Assembly (NCBI RefSeq): GCF_014385165.1
Contig: NZ_JACRTF010000001.1
Span: 930,001 to 994,000, forward strand
Source: Jilunia laotingensis
Lineage (GTDB): Bacteria > Bacteroidota > Bacteroidia > Bacteroidales > Bacteroidaceae
Direction of reading: 5' to 3'
Length of the DNA stretch: 64,000 nucleotides
Both the position numbers and the translations under genes were made by a program. The notes under the pieces were generated by a model, which ran no database searches, had not been told where the DNA came from, and saw only the letters and a program-made list of their open reading frames with translations. Shown here piece after piece: positions 8,714-18,176 of this stretch; position 1 is the stretch's first letter, and the number at the start of each line of letters is the position of its first letter.

Positions 8714-9178
8714 TTAAATCGAAATGTTCACTACTTCAAGATTGATTTTACCCTGCGGAACCTGAATTTCAGCGATATCACCCACTTTCTTTCCTAGCAA
8801 GCCTTGTGCTATAGGGGTATTTACGGATATCTTCCCCTCTTTCAGATTTGCTTCGCTTTCAGAAACGATCGTGTAAACCATCTTCATGCCGTTCTTCATA
8901 TTCTTCAGTTCCACTTTACATAAAATCTGCACAGAATCAGTTTTGAGTTTGGATTCATCGATGATTTTAGCATCAGCAATCACTGCTTTCAACTTATTGA
9001 TTCTCATTTCAAGCATCCCCTGAGCTTCTTTGGCAGCATCATATTCTGCATTTTCCGATAAATCTCCTTTATCGCGCGCTTCAGCTATTGCGGCAGAAAT
9101 CTTGGGGCGCTCCACTGTTTCCAATTCTTTCAGTTCTGCCATTAATTTCTTGTAACCTTCTTCTGACATATAAGCCAT
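8714..9178 (-). CDS. greA: Transcription elongation factor GreA
   Basis: A 154-residue protein. The ATG at 9178 (MAYMSEEGYKKL) has an unusually strong Shine-Dalgarno (AGGAGG, 7 bases upstream), which decides against the longer frame from 9217. An N-terminal coiled coil (about 1-75) contains LMAELKELETVERP and GDLSENAEYDAAKEAQG, the acidic tip that enters the RNA polymerase secondary channel. The C-terminal FKBP-like domain (about 80-154) includes NTPIAQGLLGKKVGD. GreA stimulates cleavage of backtracked transcripts. A terminator-like hairpin lies in its leader between promoter and start codon, which suggests attenuation. Confidence 0.96.
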   Translation of the reverse strand: MAYMSEEGYKKLMAELKELETVERPKISAAIAEARDKGDLSENAEYDAAKEAQGMLEMRINKLKAVIADAKIIDESKLKTDSVQILCKVELKNMKNGMKMVYTIVSESEANLKEGKISVNTPIAQGLLGKKVGDIAEIQVPQGKINLEVVNISI

Positions 9179-9210
9179 GATTTTTCCTCCTTTTTTATTT
9201 TCGGTCATAT

Positions 9211-9247
9211 AAAACAAAAAAGAATTCCAACATGAGCCATGTTGGAA
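9211..9247 (-). terminator. Intrinsic-terminator-like hairpin in the greA leader
   Basis: A perfect 10-bp stem (9225-9234 with 9238-9247, TTCCAACATG/CATGTTGGAA), a 3-base loop and, on the minus strand, TTCTTTTTTG. It lies downstream of the predicted greA promoter and about 47 bp before the greA ATG. It can stop both greA transcripts and readthrough from the upstream lipoprotein gene. Confidence 0.7.
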
Positions 9248-9270
9248 CCCTCTTCCTATAATTATTTCTG

Positions 9271-9301
9271 CAAAGATAGGCTTTTAAACGATACGTGTCA
9301 A
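9271..9301 (-). promoter_or_regulatory. greA promoter
   Basis: Minus-strand -7 TATCTTTG (9271-9278) with TTGACA starting at 9301, 17 bp before the -7 box. Predicted transcription start is near 9264, giving a leader of about 85 bases with the hairpin inside it. Confidence 0.65.
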
Positions 9302-9356
9302 GTAAAAACCAATGCTATGTAACATATTTAAACGAAAACTTCTATATAATAACACC

Positions 9357-10508
9357 CTAGAGCAATTCCTTGATCGCACTATCCAGATCTTTTATGTCTT
9401 CTCCACGACCGCTTAACTCATTCTTCCGATTGATCAGGAAATAAGCCGGCAACTGGCGAACATTATACACGGCCGCATTTGTTGAATATACTCCATTACC
9501 GTCACGCACGCATATCCAAGGCAGGTTATCTGCTGATGTTTTCCAAAAATGCTCATCCGCATCCAAAGATACCTGATAAATTTCAAATCCCTGACTTGCA
9601 TATTTATTGTAAAGGTCACGCAACATCAGATTATGAGGCGCACCGGTCTGGGTCTGATAAACCGAAAAATCCAGCAATACGACTTTACCTTTCAGGTCGG
9701 TCAATTTACGGATATTGCCTTTCAAATCGCGCAAACTGATATCAATAAGCCCGGTCTCTACTATTTTTTCCTTAGGTATTTCAATGGTCTTTTTTACCGG
9801 AGTACGGGTATTCTTCATTCCTTTTATCACAATATTATATAAGTTTTTGGAACGAACCGCATGAGGATACGTATTATTAAGGCTCGTAGCCACCGCTGCA
9901 AAACATTTGATATCATCTTTATTGTTTAACGGATCAAAAATCAAATAATCATTCAATTTCTGGAACAGAGCAAAATACGCAGCAGCCGTATTGGGTTCGG
10001 CAAAAATATAATTGATCTTTACGTCATTCTTATAATCGTTGACCAATGCAGACAAGCTATCCTCAAAAACATCATTCCTTATTTTATTGGCCCGAGCCGC
10101 ATTCAACAACTCATTGACATCTTGCTGCAATCTCGCCTGCTTCAAGCTTAATTCTTTTATTTTCCGACTATTCTCGGACCCTTCCACTATATAAGCCGTG
10201 GCAAATTCCGTATATGGCGCATTAATAGCAATTGTCTCAGTAGAATCCACTGAAAAATTGATGACTTTGTCTTCTATACGTAAACGATAAAATTCAGGTG
10301 ATTCAGGACGGGCTTGTTTAAAGCCGAAAGAGCCTTTACCACTTAACTTCACCGAATCCAAAGGGATAATCCCTTCCAATCCTGAAGCCTCCAAATAAAG
10401 CATTTTTCCATCAGCATCGGCCACTTCTCCATTTACATTAAACTGAGGACCATTATTACAAGAACCCAAAGCCAAAGCAGCAAGTGCCACTAAAGTTATC
10501 TTTTTCAT
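9357..10508 (-). CDS. DUF4369/thioredoxin-fold lipoprotein lacking the CxxC motif
   Basis: A 383-residue lipoprotein (lipobox ALGSC, Cys17). The N-terminal DUF4369-type domain (about 22-130) has FNVNGEVADADGKMLYL and PLDSVKLSGKGSFGF. It is followed by a helical linker and a C-terminal TlpA/redoxin fold (about 250-383). Where TlpA proteins carry WCxxC this protein reads FSVYQTQTGAPHN, so both redox cysteines are absent, while the cis-Pro region QLPAYFLI is kept. Known relatives in Bacteroidota are membrane-bound thiol-disulfide exchange proteins; this one is probably non-catalytic and may be a binding or scaffold protein. Divergent from pnp, upstream of greA. Confidence 0.85.
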   Translation of the reverse strand: MKKITLVALAALALGSCNNGPQFNVNGEVADADGKMLYLEASGLEGIIPLDSVKLSGKGSFGFKQARPESPEFYRLRIEDKVINFSVDSTETIAINAPYTEFATAYIVEGSENSRKIKELSLKQARLQQDVNELLNAARANKIRNDVFEDSLSALVNDYKNDVKINYIFAEPNTAAAYFALFQKLNDYLIFDPLNNKDDIKCFAAVATSLNNTYPHAVRSKNLYNIVIKGMKNTRTPVKKTIEIPKEKIVETGLIDISLRDLKGNIRKLTDLKGKVVLLDFSVYQTQTGAPHNLMLRDLYNKYASQGFEIYQVSLDADEHFWKTSADNLPWICVRDGNGVYSTNAAVYNVRQLPAYFLINRKNELSGRGEDIKDLDSAIKELL

Positions 10509-10534
10509 AAACTGTGCGTGTTATTTTCAAACTG

Positions 10535-10564
10535 CAAATATACTTCTTTTCAAGATTAGTCAAA
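10535..10564 (-). promoter_or_regulatory. Promoter of the DUF4369 lipoprotein
   Basis: Minus-strand -7 TATATTTG (10535-10542) and -33 TTTG (10561-10564), 18 bp apart, about 27 bp before the start codon. Confidence 0.65.
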
Positions 10565-10658
10565 GCATTTTGCCCTGTTCTTCACCCCTTTTATGAAAAA
10601 AAACCAAATAAGCAGTAACTTTTTATCTCATTTTCACGATATTAGAAGGATAAATGTG

Positions 10659-10666
10659 TATCTTTG
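10659..10666 (+). promoter_or_regulatory. pnp -7 element
   Basis: TATCTTTG, a full consensus match, about 40 bp before the pnp ATG at 10705. It overlaps the region just after an upstream in-frame ATG at 10654, which therefore cannot be the start. Confidence 0.6.
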
Positions 10667-10704
10667 CGGGAATTTTGAAAGAAAATATAGATAAAACAAT
10701 TTTT

Positions 10705-12831
10705 ATGATCAACCCAATTGTTAAGACGATCGAGCTGGGAGATGGCAGAACCATCACGCTCGAAACGGGAAAGTTGGCAAAACAGGCAGACGGTTCTGTA
10801 ATGCTTCGCATGGGAAACACCATGTTACTTGCTACTGTTTGTGCCGCTAAAGATGCAGTTCCCGGAACAGATTTTATGCCACTTCAGGTAGAGTACAAAG
10901 AGAAATTTTCAGCATTCGGCCGTTTTCCCGGAGGTTTCACCAAAAGAGAAGGCAGAGCTTCTGACTATGAAATTCTTACTTGCCGTTTAGTCGACCGCGC
11001 GCTCCGCCCTTTATTCCCCGATAATTACCACGCAGAAGTATATGTAAACATCATCCTGTTTTCAGCCGATGGCGTTGATATGCCTGATGCTTTGGCAGGA
11101 CTTGCCGCTTCAGCAGCACTTGCCGTTTCAGATATCCCTTTCAACGGACCGATCTCTGAAGTGCGTGTAGCACGTATTGATGGCCAGTTCGTCATCAACC
11201 CGACTTTCGATCAGCTTGAGAAGGCGGATATGGATCTCATGGTAGCCGCTACTTATGAAAACATCATGATGGTAGAGGGCGAAATGCACGAAGTATCCGA
11301 AGCCGAGTTGTTGGAAGCAATGAAAGTCGCCCACGAAGCCATCAAAGTTCATTGCAAGGCACAGATGGAGCTGACAGAAGAAGTCGGCAAAACCATAAAA
11401 CGTGAATACTGTCATGAAGTAAATGACGAAGAGTTACGCAAAGCTGTTCGTGAAGCTTGCTATGATAAAGCATATGCTGTAGCTCAATCTGGAAACAAAA
11501 ACAAACACGAACGTCAGGATGCTTTTGATGCCATACGCGAAGAATTCAAAGCTCAATTCAGCGAAGAAGAATTGGAAGAAAAGGCTTCATTGATCGATCG
11601 TTATTACCATGATGTGGAAAAAGAAGCAATGCGCCGTTGCATCCTTGATGAAGGTAAACGTCTCGACGGACGCAAGACCAATGAAATTCGTCCGATCTGG
11701 AGTGAAGTCGGTTATCTGCCAGGACCTCACGGTTCAGCTATCTTCACACGTGGTGAAACTCAGTCATTGAGTTCTGTTACGCTGGGAACCAAACTGGATG
11801 AAAAAATTATCGATGACGTTCTGACTCATGGAAAAGAACGCTTCTTATTGCACTATAACTTCCCTCCTTTCTCTACAGGTGAAGCTAAAGCACAACGTGG
11901 TGTTGGCCGTCGCGAGGTAGGTCACGGCCACTTGGCATGGCGTGCTTTGAAAGGAATGATACCTGCTGATTATCCGTACGTAGTACGCGTTGTATCAGAT
12001 ATCCTGGAGTCAAACGGCTCGTCTTCCATGGCTACTGTATGCGCTGGTACACTGGCACTGATGGATGCCGGAGTTAAAATTAAGAAACCGGTATCAGGTA
12101 TCGCCATGGGGTTAATCAAAAATGCAGGTGAAGAAAAATATGCCGTGCTTTCTGATATTCTTGGCGATGAAGACCATTTGGGAGATATGGACTTTAAGGT
12201 AACAGGAACCAAAGACGGAATAACCGCCACACAGATGGACATCAAGGTAGACGGTCTGTCATACGAAATTCTGGAACGTGCATTGAACCAAGCGAAAGAA
12301 GGTCGTATGCACATTCTTGGTAAGATAACTGAAACCATTCAGGAACCACGTGCCGACTTGAAAGACCACGCTCCGCGCATTGAGACAATGGCTATACCGA
12401 AAGAATTTATCGGAGCAGTGATTGGCCCGGGTGGAAAAATCATTCAAGGAATGCAGGAAGAAACAGGCGCCACCATTACCATCGAAGAAATTGACAATAT
12501 TGGCCGTATCGAAATATCCGGTACCAATAAAAAGAGTATCGAAGATGCCATGCGCTTAATTAAAGGAATCGTTGCTGTCCCGGAAATTGGCGAAGTATAT
12601 AAAGGCAAAGTACGCTCTATTATGCCTTATGGGGCATTTGTTGAATTCCTGCCAGGTAAGGACGGATTACTTCACATCTCTGAAATTGACTGGAAACGAT
12701 TGGAAACAGTTGAAGAGGCCGGTATCAAAGAGGGAGACGAAATTGAGGTAAAACTGTTGGATATCGATCCGAAGACAGGTAAATTCAAACTTTCAAGAAA
12801 AGTTTTATTACCCAAACCGGAAAAGAAATAA
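10705..12831 (+). CDS. pnp: Polyribonucleotide nucleotidyltransferase (PNPase)
   Basis: A 708-residue RNA exonuclease/polymerase. The start [15 protein letters not shown] at 10705 is chosen because the promoter lies after the earlier ATG. There are two RNase PH domains (about 10-230 and 315-545), a helical linker between them, a KH domain (about 555-615, [17 protein letters not shown]) and an S1 domain (about 620-695, [18 protein letters not shown]). The second RNase PH domain carries the active-site region [19 protein letters not shown]. It degrades RNA phosphorolytically from the 3' end and often works with RNase E and a helicase. It ends in a strong terminator. Confidence 0.97.
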   Translation: MINPIVKTIELGDGRTITLETGKLAKQADGSVMLRMGNTMLLATVCAAKDAVPGTDFMPLQVEYKEKFSAFGRFPGGFTKREGRASDYEILTCRLVDRALRPLFPDNYHAEVYVNIILFSADGVDMPDALAGLAASAALAVSDIPFNGPISEVRVARIDGQFVINPTFDQLEKADMDLMVAATYENIMMVEGEMHEVSEAELLEAMKVAHEAIKVHCKAQMELTEEVGKTIKREYCHEVNDEELRKAVREACYDKAYAVAQSGNKNKHERQDAFDAIREEFKAQFSEEELEEKASLIDRYYHDVEKEAMRRCILDEGKRLDGRKTNEIRPIWSEVGYLPGPHGSAIFTRGETQSLSSVTLGTKLDEKIIDDVLTHGKERFLLHYNFPPFSTGEAKAQRGVGRREVGHGHLAWRALKGMIPADYPYVVRVVSDILESNGSSSMATVCAGTLALMDAGVKIKKPVSGIAMGLIKNAGEEKYAVLSDILGDEDHLGDMDFKVTGTKDGITATQMDIKVDGLSYEILERALNQAKEGRMHILGKITETIQEPRADLKDHAPRIETMAIPKEFIGAVIGPGGKIIQGMQEETGATITIEEIDNIGRIEISGTNKKSIEDAMRLIKGIVAVPEIGEVYKGKVRSIMPYGAFVEFLPGKDGLLHISEIDWKRLETVEEAGIKEGDEIEVKLLDIDPKTGKFKLSRKVLLPKPEKK

Positions 12832-12852
12832 GAAACTACCATATTATTCATA

Positions 12853-12893
12853 AAAACAGCCGGATCATTTCATGTGATCCGGCTGTTTTTTTG
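12853..12893 (+). terminator. pnp terminator
   Basis: A perfect 12-bp stem (ACAGCCGGATCA / TGATCCGGCTGT, extended by A-T pairs), a 7-base loop and seven Ts. Confidence 0.9.
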
Positions 12894-12966
12894 CAATAAA
12901 CTTGTTTATTTGAAAAAGAATGCGTTGCTTTGTTCAAAGAAAAGAAAAAGACCTTTAAAATCGATA

Positions 12967-13527
12967 ATGATTCAAACGGACAAACTCAATACTATGGACA
13001 CTTTCACCCGGTTCTTTCAAGAAAATCGGGATAAATTTCTGTCATTTACCAACTCATATGTTCGAAACAAAGCTGAGGCTGAAGACATATTGATGGAATC
13101 CATGATCACTCTATGGGAGAATCGAGAAAAATGGGAAGAAAATTCCAACATGCATGCATTACTGCTTACCATTATAAAAAACAGAGCGCTCAATCATCTC
13201 GCACATGAACAGGTACGTTTGCGTGCTGAAGATGAAATCAATACACATAAACAGCGAGAACTTGATCTTCGTATATCTACTTTGGAGGCTTGTGAACCGG
13301 ATTCGATTTTTAACACAGAGATTCAGCATATTGTCCGCAAAGCACTTGGGAAAATGCCGGAACAAAGCAGACACATATTTATACTTAGCCGCTATCAGAA
13401 TGCCCCCAACAAAATGATAGCCGAACAATTGGGAGTCTCTATAAAAAGCGTAGAATTTCATATCACAAAAGCACTGAAGATACTGCGTCTTGAACTAAAA
13501 GATTATCTAATTTCACTTTTCCTCTGA
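12967..13527 (+). CDS. ECF-type sigma-70 factor (FecI-like) of a SusCD locus
   Basis: A 186-residue RNA polymerase sigma factor. Region 2 is near residues 15-75 (FLSFTNSYVRNKAEAEDIL, then ESMITLWENREKW). Region 4 is near 125-180 (ALGKMPEQSRHIFILSRY, then MIAEQLGVSIKSVEFHI as the HTH). I prefer the start at 12967 (MIQTDKLNT) because earlier codons run through the pnp terminator; 12994 is also possible. Followed by a FecR-type anti-sigma and a SusC with an STN domain, it should activate this SusCD locus when substrate is sensed at the outer membrane. Confidence 0.9.
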   Translation: MIQTDKLNTMDTFTRFFQENRDKFLSFTNSYVRNKAEAEDILMESMITLWENREKWEENSNMHALLLTIIKNRALNHLAHEQVRLRAEDEINTHKQRELDLRISTLEACEPDSIFNTEIQHIVRKALGKMPEQSRHIFILSRYQNAPNKMIAEQLGVSIKSVEFHITKALKILRLELKDYLISLFL

Positions 13528-13633
13528 AAAAGTTTCATTTTTCGTTAGGGATGTTCTAAGGTATCCTGTTATATATATAGAAAGGGTTCAAAAGAATTCT
13601 TGCTAAAGAACGATAACAGATAAAATAAAACCT

Positions 13634-14584
13634 ATGAACCAGGATCTATTATATAAATATTTTAAAGGAAATACCACAACCGAAGAGGAGAAACAGATTC
13701 TTGACTGGATAGATGCCGACAAAGAAAACAAAGAAACCTTCAGGAAAGAACGTATGCTTTATGATATCACTCTCTTCTCTGATGAGAAACAAACTGCTCC
13801 TAAAAATAAAAAAGCAAAAATCATATCCGTATTAAGGTGGAGTACTCAAATAGCTGCTATTATTATAATTGTGTTTAGCATTGGGATTCTCTTCAAAGAT
13901 TACCAATATAATAAAACGGCTCAATTACAAACCATCGCAGTACCAGCCGGACAACGTGCCCAAATCACCTTAGCAGATGGAACAAAAGTCTGGCTGAACT
14001 CACAATCAACATTGATTTATACAAGTAATTTCGGCCGAAAAGAAAGAAATGTGAAATTGAATGGGGAAGCTTATTTTGAAGTGGCTAAAAACAAAGACAT
14101 ACCGTTTTTGGTAAATACAGAAACAAACCAAGTTCGAGTAGTCGGCACTCATTTCAATGTGTGTGCATACGATGGAAGTAATGAATTTGAAACGACTCTC
14201 GTAGAGGGTATTGTTGATATTTATGCCAAAGGAAATAAAAAGCCGCTCACCCGCTTGACTAAAAATGAATTCTTTGCCTCACACAATGGAAAATATCAAA
14301 AAAGCACGCTCACATCATTAGACTATCTACGATGGACCGAAGGATTGTACTGCTTCGATGACGCTCCTTTCAGCATAATCCTTTCCAAACTTGAAAAATA
14401 TTACAATGTGAAAATTGCTGTTAATGATCCTGATATACTGAACTACCGTTGTACCGGAAAGTTTAAAGAACAGGATGGCATTGAACACATTTTACGTGTC
14501 ATTCAGAAAGATCTTAGATTCACTTATTCCATCAATAGTGACAAAGACAGCATTACTATTAGAACAGGAAAAAGAGCTCAATAA
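13634..14584 (+). CDS. FecR-family anti-sigma factor with DUF4974
   Basis: A 316-residue inner-membrane protein. A cytoplasmic N-terminal part (about 1-65, binds the sigma factor) is followed by one transmembrane helix (about 68-87, WSTQIAAIIIIVFSIGILF), then a periplasmic FecR domain (about 105-205, PAGQRAQITLADGTKVWLNS is the hallmark) and a C-terminal DUF4974 domain (about 235-312, FDDAPFSIILSKLEKYYNVK). It holds the upstream ECF sigma inactive until the STN domain of SusC signals. It is separated from the sigma gene by 106 bp and from susC by 167 bp that contains a strong hairpin. Confidence 0.93.
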   Translation: MNQDLLYKYFKGNTTTEEEKQILDWIDADKENKETFRKERMLYDITLFSDEKQTAPKNKKAKIISVLRWSTQIAAIIIIVFSIGILFKDYQYNKTAQLQTIAVPAGQRAQITLADGTKVWLNSQSTLIYTSNFGRKERNVKLNGEAYFEVAKNKDIPFLVNTETNQVRVVGTHFNVCAYDGSNEFETTLVEGIVDIYAKGNKKPLTRLTKNEFFASHNGKYQKSTLTSLDYLRWTEGLYCFDDAPFSIILSKLEKYYNVKIAVNDPDILNYRCTGKFKEQDGIEHILRVIQKDLRFTYSINSDKDSITIRTGKRAQ

Positions 14585-14664
14585 AACCTTTAATTTAGTA
14601 CGAACCTTTTAAAACCCAGATAGCACATGAAATAAAGAATAAGAAAACATTACTCCCTAAAAAA

Positions 14665-14696
14665 GAATCGGAAAGTACCCCCATACTTTCCGATTC
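14665..14696. other. Perfect 13-bp stem-loop between fecR and susC genes
   Basis: GAATCGGAAAGTA (14665-14677) pairs perfectly with TACTTTCCGATTC (14684-14696) around CCCCCA. On the plus strand no T run follows; on the minus strand TTTTTT follows, so as a terminator it would face backwards. In the sense direction it is a stable leader hairpin for susC mRNA. Confidence 0.7.
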
Positions 14697-14751
14697 GAAA
14701 CAGTCAAAAATCGACCTTAATCAATTTATTAACTTAACACATTACAAAGAT

Positions 14752-17700
14752 ATGAGAAAAATTTCTTTGAAAGGGCATTTATGCCCAAAAAGTTTAGCAT
14801 TCAAGCAAATATTACTTACTATGAAGATTACCGTTTTCCTTCTTTTGTTTGTAACTTTCCAAGTTTATTGTGGAAACAGCTACTCGCAAAGTGCAAAAAT
14901 TAATATCGTACATTCTAACCTGAAAGTAAGCGAATTACTTTCCCAAATAGAATCACAAACCGATTATCTGTTCGTTTATAATAAGAAAAGCGTAGATACC
15001 GGACGCATAGTGGCAGTTAACGTCGGCAACAAACCTGTATCAGAAGTTTTGGATGAAGTATTCAAAGGTACAGGAATCAAATATGTGATGGAAGGACACA
15101 ATATCGTGCTTACCAAAAATACCGAGGATATTGCATCCGTGCAACAAAACAGCATATCCATTAAGGGTATCGTCACCGACATGAACGGTGAACCGATCAT
15201 TGGAGCGAACATTCTGGAAAAAGGAACAACGAACGGTACAATCACCGATTTAGACGGTAACTTTACCTTGTCTGTTCCTGCAGATGCCGTGTTGGCAATT
15301 ACCTATGTAGGATATCAACCACAGAATATTCCGGTAAACGGACTAAAGAATTTCACAATAAAACTTGAAGAAGAGTCGTTGGCATTGGAAACGGTAGTCG
15401 TAACTGCAATGGGTATCAAGAAGAAAGAAGCGTCCCTGACTTATTCTACCCAGCAAGTAGGAGGAGATGAATTGACAAGAGCTAAAGATCCGAACATGAT
15501 CAATGCTCTGGCAGGTAAGACAGCGGGTGTACAAATCACTAAAAGTTCCGCAGGTTTAGGTGGTTCTGCCAAAGTAGCCATTCGCGGTGCCCGTTCGGCC
15601 TTCGCTACCGGAAACAATCAACCTTTGTATGTCATTGATGGTGTACCAATGCTAAATAACAGTACAGAGTCCACCGCCACCGTAATGGGAGGAGAAAATA
15701 ATGGAGTAAACCGTGATGCCGGTGACGGTATCTCCAACCTTAACCCCGAAGATATCGAAAGCATGAGTATTCTGAAAGGCGCATCTGCCGCTGCTCTCTA
15801 CGGTACACAAGCAGCCAATGGCGTCATCCTTATTACTACCAAAAAAGGTAAAGCCGGTATGCAAAGAGTAACTTATTCCTCCAATCTCACTATTGATCAA
15901 GCCATCAGCCTTCCTGAGTTCCAAAATTCATACGGTCGATTGGAAAACGGTACGAGCAGTTGGGGCGAGAAAGCAAATCTGACAGATTACGATAACACAG
16001 GAAACTTCTTTGGAAACGGTGTTACAGCAATCAACTCGGTATCAATCATGAGTGGCAATGATAAGATGCAGACTTATTTTTCTTATGCTAACACCACAGC
16101 CAAAGGCATTATCGACTCAAATAAACTACAAAAACATAATCTCACTCTCCGTGAGACAGCTGCATTCTTCAATAACCGGTTAAAACTGGACGGAAATGCA
16201 AACCTCATGATGCAGACAATCAAAAACAGTCCGGCCACCGGAGGTTACTATTTGAATCCTTTAGTAAACATCTATGGTTTTCCGCGCGGTATGGACATGG
16301 CTCCATACAGAGACCAGTTCGAGACATATAATCTTGACCGTAACATGAATCTGCAAAACTGGTATATAGCAAATGAGAATGGCGACATCAGCGAATGGGA
16401 TCAGAATCCTTATTGGTTAAAGAATCGCGTGACTAACAACAATAAACGCTATCGCGCTTTGGCTTCTTTATCTGCTAATTTAGAAGTTACCAAATGGTTT
16501 ACCTTGCAGGCACGTGGCAATGTCGACTATGTGAATGACAAATTTGAAAATAAGATGTATGCTTCCACCTCTCCTAATATCGCAGGAACTTACGAAGGCA
16601 AAATGAACGGTCGGTATATATGGGCAAACGACCAACAATTATTACTTTATGGAGACATAATGGCTATGTTCAACAAAACATTCAATAAATTTTCAGTCAA
16701 CGGTGCTGTCGGTACCAGCATCAATGTCAATACTGTCAATAAATTAATGATAGATTCAAAAACTGCGTCTTTATATCATCCGAATGTGTTTACGGTCTCC
16801 AACATAGTTACCACTTCAAAAGCCTCCATAAATCAAGATATCAACAAAAAAAGAACTATTCAATCCATATTTGCAACCGCTCAGTTAGGCTGGGATGACG
16901 CAATATACGTAGATATCACCGCACGTAACGACTGGTCATCGACTCTGGCATATACCAAAAGCAAAAACTCAGGATTCTTCTATCCCTCGGTAGGTCTAAC
17001 CTGGATTCTATCTAAAAGTTTACGCATGCCGGACTGGATATCTTTCAGCAAGATACGTGGTTCATGGGCACAAGTAGGTAATGACCTTCCGATAGGTATT
17101 ACAAATCCTGTAGACATTATACAGGCAGGCGGTGTAATACAAGTAAACGACACAGAACAACGTGGAGACTTAAAACCGGAAATCAGTAACTCAACCGAAT
17201 TCGGAACGGAATGGAGATTCTTCAACAGTCGCTTGGGTATCGATTTTACATGGTACCAAACGGATACTAAAAACCAATTGCTAAGAATGCCTAATCCAGC
17301 AGGCTCCATCTATGCCTACCGTTATGTCAATGCCGGTAAAATCCGTAACAAAGGTATAGAACTGACTATCGATGCTACCCCACTGATGAATGATAATTTC
17401 CGTTGGAAAACTTCAGTAAACTTATCTCTCAACCGAAATAAGATAATTTCACTTCATCCGGATTACACACAGTTCAGTTATGGACAAGAAGGTTTCTCAA
17501 TGGCTTACCAAATGCGTATCAAAGAAGGTGGAAAATTAGGTGATATTTATGGTAACGCTTTTGCCCGTAATGAGGATGGTTCTATTCAGGTCAATGAAAA
17601 TGGTGCCCCGGTACAAACGACCGGAAACAATGATCTTTTGGGAAATACCAATCCGGATTATATGTTGGGTTGGAGCAACACCATCACATACAAAGGGTTT

Positions 17701-18156
17701 ACGCTCTATTTCTTAATAGATGCTCGCATCGGTGGTGATGTAATGTCTCTCACACAAGCCGATCTCGATTCAAAAGGTGTGACCAAAGAAACAGCCGAAG
17801 CACGCGACCGTAAATACGCAGAATATCAAGGCCAGAGATTCGACAACGTTAAAGGCTTCTATGGTGCAGTAGGCGGACGAAACGGTATCTCCGAGTATTA
17901 CATGTACGATGGCACCAATATCCGTTTGCGCGAATTATCGCTCGGATATTCATTTCCACAATCACTTTTGGAAAAAACCAAGGTATTCAAAGGAATCGAC
18001 CTTTCATTTGTAGCCCGCAACCTGTTTTTCTTTTACAAAGATGCTCCGTTCGATCCAGATGCAACCATGTCGGTAGGCAACAACAACCAAGGAGTGGATG
18101 TGTTTGGCATGCCAACCACCCGCAACCTAGGTTTCAACGTTAAATTCACATTCTAA
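14752..18156 (+). CDS. SusC/RagA-type TonB-dependent transporter with STN signalling domain
   Basis: A 1134-residue outer-membrane importer. An extended N-terminus and signal region (about 1-46) leads into an STN domain (about 48-122, SAKINIVHSNLKVSELLSQI) that talks to FecR-type anti-sigma factors. A carboxypeptidase-regulatory-like domain follows (about 135-212, IKGIVTDMNGEPIIGANI), then a TonB box/plug (about 212-345, LETVVVTAMGIKKKEASL, YVIDGVPM, LKGASAAALYG) and the 22-strand barrel, ending in an aromatic strand (GFNVKFTF). It works with the SusD-like lipoprotein encoded 20 bp downstream. No glycosidase or peptidase lies in the locus, so the cargo cannot be named. A later in-frame ATG at 14821 is an alternative start. 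Confidence 0.95.
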   Translation: MRKISLKGHLCPKSLAFKQILLTMKITVFLLLFVTFQVYCGNSYSQSAKINIVHSNLKVSELLSQIESQTDYLFVYNKKSVDTGRIVAVNVGNKPVSEVLDEVFKGTGIKYVMEGHNIVLTKNTEDIASVQQNSISIKGIVTDMNGEPIIGANILEKGTTNGTITDLDGNFTLSVPADAVLAITYVGYQPQNIPVNGLKNFTIKLEEESLALETVVVTAMGIKKKEASLTYSTQQVGGDELTRAKDPNMINALAGKTAGVQITKSSAGLGGSAKVAIRGARSAFATGNNQPLYVIDGVPMLNNSTESTATVMGGENNGVNRDAGDGISNLNPEDIESMSILKGASAAALYGTQAANGVILITTKKGKAGMQRVTYSSNLTIDQAISLPEFQNSYGRLENGTSSWGEKANLTDYDNTGNFFGNGVTAINSVSIMSGNDKMQTYFSYANTTAKGIIDSNKLQKHNLTLRETAAFFNNRLKLDGNANLMMQTIKNSPATGGYYLNPLVNIYGFPRGMDMAPYRDQFETYNLDRNMNLQNWYIANENGDISEWDQNPYWLKNRVTNNNKRYRALASLSANLEVTKWFTLQARGNVDYVNDKFENKMYASTSPNIAGTYEGKMNGRYIWANDQQLLLYGDIMAMFNKTFNKFSVNGAVGTSINVNTVNKLMIDSKTASLYHPNVFTVSNIVTTSKASINQDINKKRTIQSIFATAQLGWDDAIYVDITARNDWSSTLAYTKSKNSGFFYPSVGLTWILSKSLRMPDWISFSKIRGSWAQVGNDLPIGITNPVDIIQAGGVIQVNDTEQRGDLKPEISNSTEFGTEWRFFNSRLGIDFTWYQTDTKNQLLRMPNPAGSIYAYRYVNAGKIRNKGIELTIDATPLMNDNFRWKTSVNLSLNRNKIISLHPDYTQFSYGQEGFSMAYQMRIKEGGKLGDIYGNAFARNEDGSIQVNENGAPVQTTGNNDLLGNTNPDYMLGWSNTITYKGFTLYFLIDARIGGDVMSLTQADLDSKGVTKETAEARDRKYAEYQGQRFDNVKGFYGAVGGRNGISEYYMYDGTNIRLRELSLGYSFPQSLLEKTKVFKGIDLSFVARNLFFFYKDAPFDPDATMSVGNNNQGVDVFGMPTTRNLGFNVKFTF

Positions 18157-18176
18157 CCATTTATTCACAGATTATC

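Noticed and set aside
10654..10704. Earlier in-frame ATG for pnp
   Set aside because: It lies upstream of the -7 element at 10659, and PNPases begin near the sequence encoded from 10705.
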